Under the pieces are notes generated by a model. The model was not told the origin of the DNA. It saw only the letters and a program-made list of their open reading frames with translations, and did no database searches. A DNA stretch of 64,000 nt, from IMG/VR virus record IMGVR_UViG_3300028837_001398, positions 1 to 64,000 of that record; one strand, given 5' to 3'. Shown here one piece after another: positions 47,538 to 54,489 of the stretch. Each line of letters opens with the position of its first letter. The first letter of the stretch is position 1. The stretch comes from a virus. The position numbers were made by a program, and so were the translations under genes.

Positions 47538-48081
47538 CGCTGTATCCGCTAAGCTCGCGGTGCTCAATGGGACCTCCATCCTTGCCCGTGTGCTCGTAAC
47601 GGCTAGAGTCCCGCCATCGATCTGGAAGCCTGTTCTTCAGGTAGAAAATCTGCGCAGTTGTGTCCGGGAGAACGGTCTTCGTGACCTTCTCCCGCCGCAC
47701 CACACGGGGCACGTTCTTCTTGACATCCAGTTCGACGACCTCCCTAGTCTCCTCGTAGGTGTAACCCAGCGCTCGACGGTATAGGGCGCCCTCTACCCGT
47801 AGATCCACCTCCTGCTTGCTCTCCTTTAGGGCTTCGGCCAACTCGGGGTGAAGGCGGATTACCTCGTAGAAGTAGGTCGCGGAGTAGCCCAGAGCCTCGG
47901 CTATCTGGGCATTGGTGCATCCTTGCCGAGCAAGTTGGCGCGCTATCTCGACCGAACGCTCCCCCTGCCATTTGCTACGGTTCCCCCTCCGCTTCCCCTT
48001 AGCCTCGGCTTTCGGCTTCTCCCCATCGCCTGCCGGGGGATTCTCGGCCGCAGTCTGTTCAGCTTTGTCCTCGTCTGCCAT
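47494..48081 (-). CDS. terS: Terminase small subunit
   Basis: A 195-residue protein. An acidic and basic disordered N-terminus (1-40) is followed by a helix-turn-helix (G-C-T-N-A-Q-I-A-E-A-L-G-Y-S-A-T-Y-F-Y-E-V-I near 55-76). Next come V-E-G-A-L-Y-R-R-A-L-G-Y-T-Y and T-A-Q-I-F-Y-L-K-N-R-L-P-D-R-W-R near 140-155, typical of small terminase or phBC6A51-type proteins. It recognises the packaging start and loads the large subunit. It is the first gene behind the 48.1-kb terminator element. Confidence 0.9.
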   Translation of the reverse strand: MADEDKAEQTAAENPPAGDGEKPKAEAKGKRRGNRSKWQGERSVEIARQLARQGCTNAQIAEALGYSATYFYEVIRLHPELAEALKESKQEVDLRVEGALYRRALGYTYEETREVVELDVKKNVPRVVRREKVTKTVLPDTTAQIFYLKNRLPDRWRDSSRYEHTGKDGGPIEHRELSGYSDDELKAIAEGAKPR

Positions 48082-48114
48082 AGCGCCTTTCGCTCACTAT
48101 CCCGGCCTCGCCCA

Positions 48115-48155
48115 ACCAAAAGCCAAGCGCCCAGGGACACTATTCCCTGAGCGCG
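48115..48155 (-). terminator. Terminator hairpin upstream of the terminase genes (copy B of a repeat)
   Basis: Read leftward, GCGC-TCAGGGA ... TCCCTGG-GCGC is followed by TTGGCTTTTGG. Of about 31 stem positions only two differ from copy A at 41086-41125. It lies between a promoter and the small terminase gene. Confidence 0.85.
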
Positions 48156-48278
48156 TCTGCGGTTGTTCCGCTTCGCCCGCCTGGTTATGTCGGCTGGCCT
48201 CCCAACTCAACCTCGGCCCTGGGTTTTTCCTTTCAGCCTCGGCATCAACGCTGGTCCGCCATGCTGATTGTCAGTCTG

Positions 48279-48309
48279 ACTATACCATTTTAGGGTACGA
48301 CGTTGTCAA
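48279..48309 (-). promoter_or_regulatory. Promoter before the terminase operon, 19-bp spacer
   Basis: TTGACA at 48309-48304, a 19-bp spacer, TATAGT at 48284-48279 with TGG before it. The start is expected near 48272. A leader of about 115 nt leads into the terminator hairpin and then to the small terminase gene at 48081, the same layout as at 41.2 kb. Confidence 0.7.
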
Positions 48310-48325
48310 GGGCGTTGAAAGGGGA

Positions 48326-48401
48326 TGGAGCGGGGCACGGGACTCGAACCCGGGGCCTTCAGTCTGGAAGACTGATGCTCTACCATCTGAGCTATCCCCG
48401 C
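48326..48401 (-). tRNA. tRNA-Gly(TCC)
   Basis: A complete cloverleaf of 76 nt including CCA: acceptor GCGGGGA/GCCCCGC, D-stem GCTC/GAGC, anticodon stem TCAGT/ACTGA with loop CTTCCAG (anticodon TCC), T-loop TTCGAGT, discriminator T73. Small flaws are an A7-G66 and a C49-T65 mismatch. T73 agrees with bacterial glycine tRNA. Confidence 0.93.
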
Positions 48402-48412
48402 TCAGCCACAGA

Positions 48413-48443
48413 ACCCTACCATGCCACAGGGGTATTGTGTCAA
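48413..48443 (-). promoter_or_regulatory. Probable tRNA-Gly promoter, 19-bp spacer
   Basis: TTGACA at 48443-48438, a 19-bp spacer and TAGGGT at 48418-48413 with TGG before it. The expected start is about 5 nt upstream of the tRNA 5' end. The -10 is weak, but spacing and TGG match two other promoters in the window. Confidence 0.55.
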
Positions 48444-49390
48444 GGTTTCGGCACCGCCAGGTAGCTCTGGGCCCATTGGGCCAGAGCGGATGCCCTGTCG
48501 CCACCATCAAGTTCGCCCCGGGCCTGCATCACATCCAGGGCCTTGGCGATCACTGCGGCATCTTTGGGTTTGAGTCGATCCTTCCCGAGGACGCTAGCCA
48601 GCGGTACAGGGTGCCCGTGTTTGGGCTCACCCGTCTCTGTATCCCGCCACCCCTCCTCAAGGTCTCCCCGATGCTGCTCGAAGACATCCAGCAGAATCAT
48701 CAGCGCCGTCGCGCCATTGGTGAGGTCATTTGCCGCCCTCACCTCATCCAGATCATCCAGGAAGCGATCATACTCTGATACCCGGGCCAGAATGGTATGA
48801 TCAGGTTTCGGCAACGCAGACAGCCCCTTGAGAACATCTTTCAGCCTCTCTATCTCTTCTGGCAGAAAAGCGAAGGTCACCACGAGCAGATCCAGGTTGG
48901 CTTCGCTCAGACCGGCCAAGGCCACCTTCTCCATCTCGTCCAGAACCTTCGAGTCCAGGCCGGCATATTGCTTGAGCTCCATTGCCTCGATCTCCTCGTA
49001 CAGGCTCCGCAGGATGGCCATGTCATCCTCACCCGCCAAGGCATTGTGCGATAGCTGTACAGCAACTTGCTCCTCTCGCGTCAGGTCCGCCTCGGTGTAA
49101 AGAACCAGCACCTCTGCCAGGCCGGCTTCCCGCGCCGCCATGACCCGATGATTGCCAGACATCGCTCGAAACGTCCCTTCCGGTGTGCGACAGCAGAAGG
49201 GGACTGAGGTCAGGGCGCCATCGCGGCGGATGTTGTCCACGAGGTTGCGGAAGGTCTCGTTCCGCATGAACCGAGCATTCTTCTCGAGTAGCTCGATGCT
49301 CCCAACCGGCACTATGGCCAGCTTGAGCCCCTTGGGCAGCCGCTTGTTGATCTCCCCTACGTCATCTTCCCGTGCTTCTCCATCCACCAT
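48440..49390 (-). CDS. ParB-like (ParB/Srx-fold) protein, downstream of the modification enzyme
   Basis: About 316 residues from ATG 49390; the start is uncertain because the frame overlaps the upstream gene. The ParB nuclease-like domain is near the N-terminus: I-V-P-V-G-S-I-E-L-L-E-K-N-A-R near 25-40, then M-S-G-N-H-R-V-M-A-A near 76-85, the counterpart of the G-E-R-R/G-x-H-R box. No centromere-binding HTH is evident in the helical C-terminal part. In phages such proteins often accompany DNA-modification genes and may act as CTP/ATP-dependent nucleases or DNA sensors. Here it is paired with the fusion enzyme at 49357-50667. Confidence 0.8.
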   Translation of the reverse strand: MVDGEAREDDVGEINKRLPKGLKLAIVPVGSIELLEKNARFMRNETFRNLVDNIRRDGALTSVPFCCRTPEGTFRAMSGNHRVMAAREAGLAEVLVLYTEADLTREEQVAVQLSHNALAGEDDMAILRSLYEEIEAMELKQYAGLDSKVLDEMEKVALAGLSEANLDLLVVTFAFLPEEIERLKDVLKGLSALPKPDHTILARVSEYDRFLDDLDEVRAANDLTNGATALMILLDVFEQHRGDLEEGWRDTETGEPKHGHPVPLASVLGKDRLKPKDAAVIAKALDVMQARGELDGGDRASALAQWAQSYLAVPKP

Positions 49391-50667
49391 GACAGAGCTT
49401 CCTCCAGTGACCACCGGCCCGCCCCTGCTTGATAGTTCAGGCGCGGCGGATTCTTCTTTCGGCTCAGGAGTTGAAACAGACCCCGATACTTTGAGGATAC
49501 GGGCCTTTCCGTGAATGCCGTTGTGCCTATTCTGCTCACCCGTCCAGAGAAGTGTTGCTGCAAGTAAATCTGCACCTCTGTGCTCAAGGCGACCGCCAGA
49601 ATCAGCTTCGCTAGCCGCGGGTAGATCGTGGGGCGCACCGGGAAGTCCGAAAGCATGTAGATTCGGCCGACCTCACGCCGGACGAAGTGGCCGATGAACC
49701 CCATAGAGCCGATGATCTTCCCGTTTGCCAGCACCGCCAACGAGGCGGTTGGCTTCACCGGGACTATCCCGGGATTCAGATAAAGACTCCGCAACTCATT
49801 GAACTGTGCCGCGCTCAGACCGGCAATAGACAGCCTTGTGTGTTCTGCGATCCGCAACGCTTCATCCGCTATCAGCGTCCCCGCCCCCTCCGTCTTCTGC
49901 ACCGGGGATGCCAGCCAACGCCGGCCCGACGAGTTCCCGTATACCCACAGTGGCTTGGAACGCGCCGAACTCTGCATGATCGCCACGGCCTCGCCCAGGT
50001 CCGGCTGAGGTTCATCTCGAGCGATCAGCCAGTAGGGCCGCTTCACCAACTGCGCCCGCACCAAAGCCATGCGCTGTTCGTCGAAGATCTCATAGCTCGG
50101 CTCGTCCCAGTCGAACACGGCCTCCATCGACCTGTAGATGCGCTCATATCCGCCGCGATATGTGGGAGGGAATGTGATGAATCCTGCGTCAACAGGAGCC
50201 TGCTCGAGCCAGTCCAAAACATCCCCGGCCCAGAACCGCTTCAAATGCACGGTGCCCGCGGTCAGTTCTATCTTCTGCAACGTTTCAGCGTGCAGCCGCT
50301 TCCACTGCGCCTTGTATGCCTGCCGCTGCCTCTGGTAGTAGGGGGCAGTCTTCCCGTAGCCCCCGAGCAGTTGGGTTGAGAGCAGGATAGTGGCAACCGC
50401 GGATGCTGGATAGCCCAGCCACGGAGAGAGCCACTCATACTCTGGATCCCGCACCTCAATGCGGAAAGGCTGTCCAGCGAGGTAACTGCCCACGCAGCAG
50501 CTATACAGGCTAACATCGTTGCCGCTCAACTCATACCCGAGCGGCGCCAAGGACCGCTCTACCGTGAAGTTCCCCGAACACCCCACGTACACTGAAGGGA
50601 CAGACCACCCTTTCACCGATGTGACGATGACCGACCGCAGGTCTGCCCCTACCGATCCAATGAACAT
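49357..50667 (-). CDS. DNA-modification fusion: methylase-like domain plus Mom-like acetyltransferase-fold domain
   Basis: A 436-residue protein from the ATG at 50667, with GAGGGTGAA upstream. Residues 24-60 resemble a DNA-methylase SAM site (V-Y-V-G-C-S-G-N-F-T-V-E-R-S-L, then G-N-D-V-S-L-Y-S). At 166-170, where an adenine methylase has D-P-P-Y, this protein has F-P-P-T-Y. Residues from about 290 form a GNAT-like domain ending in T-A-F-T-E-R-P-V-S-S-K-Y-R-G near 390-403, like the P-V-S-x-K-Y-R-G box of Mom-type enzymes. It probably alters adenines to block restriction. Substrate and chemistry are unproven. Confidence 0.72.
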   Translation of the reverse strand: MFIGSVGADLRSVIVTSVKGWSVPSVYVGCSGNFTVERSLAPLGYELSGNDVSLYSCCVGSYLAGQPFRIEVRDPEYEWLSPWLGYPASAVATILLSTQLLGGYGKTAPYYQRQRQAYKAQWKRLHAETLQKIELTAGTVHLKRFWAGDVLDWLEQAPVDAGFITFPPTYRGGYERIYRSMEAVFDWDEPSYEIFDEQRMALVRAQLVKRPYWLIARDEPQPDLGEAVAIMQSSARSKPLWVYGNSSGRRWLASPVQKTEGAGTLIADEALRIAEHTRLSIAGLSAAQFNELRSLYLNPGIVPVKPTASLAVLANGKIIGSMGFIGHFVRREVGRIYMLSDFPVRPTIYPRLAKLILAVALSTEVQIYLQQHFSGRVSRIGTTAFTERPVSSKYRGLFQLLSRKKNPPRLNYQAGAGRWSLEEALSWWMEKHGKMT

Positions 50668-50680
50668 TTCACCCTCGCGG

Positions 50681-51100
50681 TTATCCTGCCCAGGGGAGCT
50701 CCTGATATGCCGGCACCGCACTCCGCTCGCACCCCCACTCCGGGACCGTGATGCCCAACTCCGTCTCGAGCCACTCCGCTACGAGTCGGCGATGGCACGC
50801 AACGCCCCGCTTCTCCCAGCACAGCAATACCACGTCCCCCTTCGGCAGTCTCTTCACGATATCCGATGCTTCCAGCGCCGCCAGCTTCTTCGCCATGTGT
50901 TGGTCGTACACCCCTTGATCAGACTGCTTGACCATGTTCGGGTCTGGAGCCAGCGCAATCATTCTGCCGAGTCGCCACCCACGGGGAGGCCACCTGGCGA
51001 TCGACACCTGTGCAAGCCCTTCAGGAAACCGCCGACACATTCCGAAGTAACTGGTCCAGATGCGCCTAACTTTACGGCTACGCTTCCCTGAATCCACCAT
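50681..51100 (-). CDS. DUF488-like small protein
   Basis: A 139-residue protein. The second half shows G-D-V-V-L-L-C-W-E-K-R-G-V-A-C-H-R-R-L-V-A-E-W-L, the diagnostic end of the DUF488 family, with its conserved Cys and C-H-R. The biochemical role of the family is unknown, and it is often found in phage and defence-related neighbourhoods. It lies between the ParB protein and the modification fusion, so it may belong to the same module. Confidence 0.8.
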   Translation of the reverse strand: MVDSGKRSRKVRRIWTSYFGMCRRFPEGLAQVSIARWPPRGWRLGRMIALAPDPNMVKQSDQGVYDQHMAKKLAALEASDIVKRLPKGDVVLLCWEKRGVACHRRLVAEWLETELGITVPEWGCERSAVPAYQELPWAG

Positions 51101-52004
51101 CCCCTCCTCGTCCCGACACCAACGATGTTAGCCGGCGCCGTTCTAGTTCCTTCGCCAATGCCTGCTCGACCTGCCCGAACCATTGCTTCAGATTCCGAAC
51201 CTTCCCCAGGTCCAATTCGACTGCGTTCGTAAGGAGTTTCGCGCTCACCCTCTGCAGTCTCTCGTCCCATGTCGTGGCGAGCAGATCCGATACCTTGTCT
51301 AGCGCGGCCAGGAACCGCACCCGTGACTTCTGCTCCTCCTCGCTCAGAACCCGGACCGTGAACAGAGCATCTTGGTCCTGTGATCCCCCAACCATGCCAG
51401 GATTCCTCATGATCCTTACCAAGTGTCCCACTTCATGCTGCGTCAGCCCATTCCGAACAGCGTGCAGAGCCACCTTCATCTGTTCCTCGGGATCCTCCAC
51501 CTGCGCGATGAACCACGCTGCCCCCGGCCCCAGAGAACCCGAGATCACCAGCGCCCGCACCCCCTTCCCAAGCGAGCAGAGCTGGAGCTTGTCCCTCACA
51601 TACTGCACGCTCTTCCCCGTCGTCTCTGCGATGCTTTCCACTGTCATATCATAGGTGCCCCGCATGGTCGCGTACGCATCCGCTTCTTCGATCACGTTGA
51701 TGTCCTGTCGCTGGACATTCCCGACCACTGCCATCCGGTAGGCTTCTGCGTCCGTCGCCAATACAACGCGGCACGGAACCGTTGCTACCTTTGCCAGCTT
51801 CGCCGCTCGGAACCGCCGCTCGCCAGCGATGATCTCGAACCGGTGCCGCTGCCGCGGATGCGGGCGCACCACGAGATTCTGGAGAACCCCCTGCTCCAGG
51901 ATAGATGCGGCCAGCTTGCCCAAAGACTCCTCATCGAAGTTATGCCGGTGCTGGGTCGCGTTGGCATCGATGTCGCTCGTCGGGATCTGCTGGATACCTA
52001 CCAT
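51078..52004 (-). CDS. ParB/RepB/Spo0J-family protein
   Basis: A 308-residue protein with a full ParB layout. Box I is Q-H-R-H-N-F near 18-23, the CTP-binding G-E-R-R-F-R-A-A is at about 61-68, and a helix-turn-helix follows (S-I-A-E-T-T-G-K-S-V-Q-Y-V-R-D-K-L near 123-140). The C-terminal half is helical and lacks a clear dimer domain. It may partition the replicon or, like several phage ParB proteins, serve the neighbouring DNA-modification genes. No ParA was seen. It has a good ribosome site (GAGGAAGG). Confidence 0.88.
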   Translation of the reverse strand: MVGIQQIPTSDIDANATQHRHNFDEESLGKLAASILEQGVLQNLVVRPHPRQRHRFEIIAGERRFRAAKLAKVATVPCRVVLATDAEAYRMAVVGNVQRQDINVIEEADAYATMRGTYDMTVESIAETTGKSVQYVRDKLQLCSLGKGVRALVISGSLGPGAAWFIAQVEDPEEQMKVALHAVRNGLTQHEVGHLVRIMRNPGMVGGSQDQDALFTVRVLSEEEQKSRVRFLAALDKVSDLLATTWDERLQRVSAKLLTNAVELDLGKVRNLKQWFGQVEQALAKELERRRLTSLVSGRGGDGGFREA

Positions 52005-52209
52005 GTCCCACCTTCCTCGCTCCAGGTCATCTGGTAGCGGGTCTGTGCCCTGTCCGCCCAGGCGTCCAGCCTGGGAATTGGCACTAGCGGCCTCCCATAA
52101 GGACAGTTGATTCGACGCCGGTCTGCCAGGGCTACCCTCATATCGTGGCGGAATCTCCTCACATCCTCGTGGTTCCCGAAGTTGTAAGGGGCTTTGCCGC
52201 GCCTAGCCA
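51998..52209 (-). CDS. Small basic protein of the ParB operon
   Basis: A 70-residue protein starting at GTG 52209, chosen because CGAGGAGG lies just upstream. It is Arg-rich (E-D-V-R-R-F-R-H-D-M-R, then D-R-R-R) with a Pro/Gly segment C-P-Y-G-R-P-L-V-P-I-P. Overlaps neighbours by 7 bp on each side. No family recognised; a nucleic-acid-binding role is possible from its charge. Confidence 0.55.
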
Positions 52210-52412
52210 CGGTGCCCTCCTCGATCAACCATCGCCTGGGTGAGGGCCTCTTCCCTGCGGATCCGCCGCACCAGCGGAGGGCTCATGTCTATGTCGGAGC
52301 CGCCGCATTCCGGGCAGCCCTCGTCTCCGAACGCCGCCCGCTCAGCAGCCGCCACATTGGGGAAGGGATGTCCGCATTCCTGACAACGCCACCACCAATC
52401 CGAGTGTCTCAT
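52203..52412 (-). CDS. Small zinc-ribbon protein, first gene after the 52.4-kb promoter
   Basis: A 69-residue protein from ATG 52412; the longer GTG start overlaps the ribosome site GAGGAG. Two knuckles C-Q-E-C and C-P-E-C are 22 residues apart, the pattern of a zinc ribbon, followed by an Arg/Glu-rich helix. As the first gene of an operon with an operator-like palindrome, it may be a regulator. Confidence 0.65.
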   Translation of the reverse strand: MRHSDWWWRCQECGHPFPNVAAAERAAFGDEGCPECGGSDIDMSPPLVRRIRREEALTQAMVDRGGHRG

Positions 52413-52448
52413 CTCGCTCCTCACTTCTGGGGTGTGCGGCCCCTTTCT

Positions 52449-52486
52449 TATGATAGTATCATACCAAACAAGCCGTCTGTTGTCAA
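52449..52486 (-). promoter_or_regulatory. Leftward promoter with a 15-bp operator-like palindrome
   Basis: TTGACA at 52486-52481, a 17-bp spacer, TATGAT at 52463-52458, with TGG before the -10. The perfect palindrome tatgata-g-tatcata (52449-52463) covers the -10 and reaches the expected start near 52451. A protein bound there would block the promoter directly. Confidence 0.8.
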
Positions 52487-52579
52487 GGGTTTTTTACGGG
52501 GCTTGTGGTGCAGTTTAGGGGTGTTGGCGGGACGGGGTACTCCAGGGCATCGCGGAAACTGACGGGAATTGACGCGGGT

Positions 52580-52620
52580 CCAAAAGGTGGGTGCCCCTCC
52601 CCGCACGGAAAGGGCACCCG
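52580..52620 (-). terminator. Terminator of the right-arm operon
   Basis: Read leftward, GGGTGCCC ... GGGCACCC (8 bp, 15-nt loop) is followed by ACCTTTTGG. It lies about 70 bp after the paralogue-B gene and 95 bp before the next promoter. The interval 52487-52691 holds no gene; a second stem (ctctcg/cgagag) lies near 52623-52662. Confidence 0.75.
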
Positions 52621-52691
52621 GTTCTCTCGTTGCGGAGGCTAGCGCCCCCGCGAGGAGCGAGAGACTTATGCTTTCGCCGAAGGAGCGCGGC

Positions 52692-52970
52692 CTACCTCCT
52701 CGGGTCCTTGCTCTTCCCGACCCCCAATCGAAACTTCTCCGTCGTCGCAACGCTGAGTTCGTGCTCGCCGATGATAGGTTCACCGTTCTCGATCTTCAGA
52801 TTGCGCACCGTGGCGAATGGATGCCCAGCGAACCAGTCCAGCAATGCCGCCTGGGCCGGGCTGACCCACCGGAGTTCGCCCGGCCCCAGGTCAATCCCCA
52901 GCGCGTCCATGAGATCCCGCAGCTTACGTTCCGCGATCTCTGTCACCGGCTTCGTCGCTCGCGTACTCAT
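52692..52970 (-). CDS. Small paralogue B (similar to the protein at 41266-41574)
   Basis: A 92-residue protein; the ATG at 52970 is chosen because it overlaps the upstream stop (ATGA). It matches paralogue A in the helix (L-M-D-A-L-G-I-D-L-G-P-G-E-L-R), in A-Q-A-A-L-L-D and in the strand E-N-G-E-P-I-I-G. Function unknown. Both copies are the last gene before a promoter, which is curious but may be chance. Confidence 0.65.
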   Translation of the reverse strand: MSTRATKPVTEIAERKLRDLMDALGIDLGPGELRWVSPAQAALLDWFAGHPFATVRNLKIENGEPIIGEHELSVATTEKFRLGVGKSKDPRR

Positions 52971-53668
52971 CTGGCTGCATTCCCCGTCCTTGCCTGCGCC
53001 CTCTCCCTCGCCCACCGGCCCTTCTGCCCCTCACTCATTCTCTTCCGTTGCTCCGGGGTGAACTTGTAGGTCCGTTGCTTCTCCACTGGCCTTTCGTCGG
53101 CAGGCTCCTCTTCCCCCTTCCGAGGATGGTGCAGCCCGATTGTCGCGCACCTGTTCCAGTGCCGGCGCTGCCTCACGACTTCGTCGGCCACCCGCCCTGC
53201 GCGAATCACAGTTACCCGCTGCGCCAGGTCCTCGATCTCTGCGCTGGCATCGCCCACGATCTCGAGCAGTTCCTCCTGCCGCCGCAGCAGCGCGGGAACC
53301 GCGTACCTGGCACGCTTGAACGCCTCTTTCTTCTGCCCGAGCCGCCTGAGCAGGCTCTCCACCTGCTTGCGGGACATCTGCTCTATGTCAATTCTCTGGT
53401 CCAGTTCCGGCCACTTGTCCTCGACTGCCTCTGCCGTTGCCATGATCGCTGGTGCCTCCTTCGTGCTGTGGTCCGTCAACTCAAGCATCCCGAGCAAGTA
53501 GCGCAGTGCCATCCGCGGCATACACGGCTCCTGGGGAATCGCGCCGCAGTCAGCCGCCACGCTGACGCCGGTCAAGCCGCAGATGTGCTCGTAGCTCGTG
53601 GTCTCTTCGATGTAGGGGCAGCGCATGTCACGGGTCTCCGCTCGGATTGCTGTCTCAGTACTCGTCAT
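52967..53668 (-). CDS. Hypothetical protein with NUMOD-like basic C-terminus
   Basis: A 233-residue protein. Early residues hold scattered cysteines (R-C-P-Y, H-I-C-G, D-C-G, E-P-C-M) that may bind metal. The middle is a long helix (residues 95-150, E-S-L-L-R-R-L-G-Q-K-K). The end, Y-K-F-T-P-E-Q-R-K-R-M-S-E-G-Q-K-G-R-W, looks like the DNA-binding NUMOD3 motif found in homing nucleases and some regulators. A DNA-binding function is likely; nothing more specific can be said. Confidence 0.65.
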   Translation of the reverse strand: MTSTETAIRAETRDMRCPYIEETTSYEHICGLTGVSVAADCGAIPQEPCMPRMALRYLLGMLELTDHSTKEAPAIMATAEAVEDKWPELDQRIDIEQMSRKQVESLLRRLGQKKEAFKRARYAVPALLRRQEELLEIVGDASAEIEDLAQRVTVIRAGRVADEVVRQRRHWNRCATIGLHHPRKGEEEPADERPVEKQRTYKFTPEQRKRMSEGQKGRWARERAQARTGNAAR

Positions 53669-53918
53669 CTGGTTTCATCTCTCGTCCCGCCTGACCTAAG
53701 ACTCTCGCGATATCCTCCATGCTCGGCAGCACCGCGTTCAGGGCCCGCATCGCCTTTATCAACGGCTCAGGATCATCATAGGCGCTGACGAGTAAGGTAT
53801 CGAAGATGTCGCCGCGCCCTAGCCGGAGCCGAGAGCGTGATTGCTCCACATGGCAACGTAAGCGCCACTCCCGCCAGCACTGATGCAACTGTCCCAGCCA
53901 ATTTCTCATGGTACGCAT
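53655..53918 (-). CDS. Small hypothetical protein
   Basis: An 87-residue basic protein with a Trp/Arg-rich N-terminal helix (N-W-L-G-Q-L-H-Q-C-W-R-E-W-R) and an ordinary helical second half. GGAGCGAG lies upstream of the chosen ATG. It overlaps the next gene by 14 bp. No family recognised. Confidence 0.55.
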   Translation of the reverse strand: MRTMRNWLGQLHQCWREWRLRCHVEQSRSRLRLGRGDIFDTLLVSAYDDPEPLIKAMRALNAVLPSMEDIARVLGQAGREMKPDDEY

Positions 53919-53946
53919 CTATTCTCGCTCCTCTCAGGGGTCTCCC

Positions 53947-54489
53947 TCATTCCACCACCACCGCGCAGTCTTCGACGTACAGCCCTGCCCTCACCGGCTC
54001 CCCCCACCACTCTGGCGCCGGATGCCGGCGGCTCCACCGCCAGTCTACGAACAGCCCCTCCGCCACCACGAATGCACCGCCTTCCCACGCGACTATGGTC
54101 GCCGCAGTCCACTCCCCTACCCGATATCGCGGACTCTCCCCCGAGCTGAGGAACGTCTGTCTCGGGGTGAGCTCCCTGTCGAAGCACTCCAGGTGCCAGC
54201 CGTTTTCCTTGGGGACGAAGGCCAGAAAGGCCGTCGGTGTCCCGATGATGAGCCACGCGACCTCCCAGGGGTTCGGCTGCTCCCGCCGCTGAGAAGATAC
54301 CCGCCACCGCGCCGTCACCGCCTGTGGGAACCGGGGCTGCTCCTCGATCCAGTAGAAGGCCGAGCGTGTGTCCCCGTCCCACCGCAGAGGCAGACTCGCT
54401 ATCGCCTTCGGCCGCGCATCTACAAACCCGATACCCACCACGAGCGTGATTCCGAGCAGTCCGCAGGCAAGGGCGAATCCTCGTGTCAT
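53947..54489 (-). CDS. Exported or membrane-anchored protein, possibly lectin-like
   Basis: A 180-residue protein; the ATG overlaps the methyltransferase stop (TGATG). Residues 5-22 form a signal or anchor (FALACGLLGITLVVGIGF). The rest is beta-rich with many Trp (F-Y-W-I-E-E-Q-P-R-F-P-Q-A-V-T-A-R-W-R-V, ending G-L-Y-V-E-D-C-A-V-V-V), which recalls LamG/concanavalin-type folds such as DUF1080. It may bind a surface glycan. A second long open frame on the same DNA (53906-54499) is rejected as a shadow. Confidence 0.6.
   Translation of the reverse strand: MTRGFALACGLLGITLVVGIGFVDARPKAIASLPLRWDGDTRSAFYWIEEQPRFPQAVTARWRVSSQRREQPNPWEVAWLIIGTPTAFLAFVPKENGWHLECFDRELTPRQTFLSSGESPRYRVGEWTAATIVAWEGGAFVVAEGLFVDWRWSRRHPAPEWWGEPVRAGLYVEDCAVVVE

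Noticed and set aside
51078-52004. Plasmid-type partition locus
   Set aside because: A ParB-like gene is present but no ParA ATPase was found next to it; context points to the modification island.
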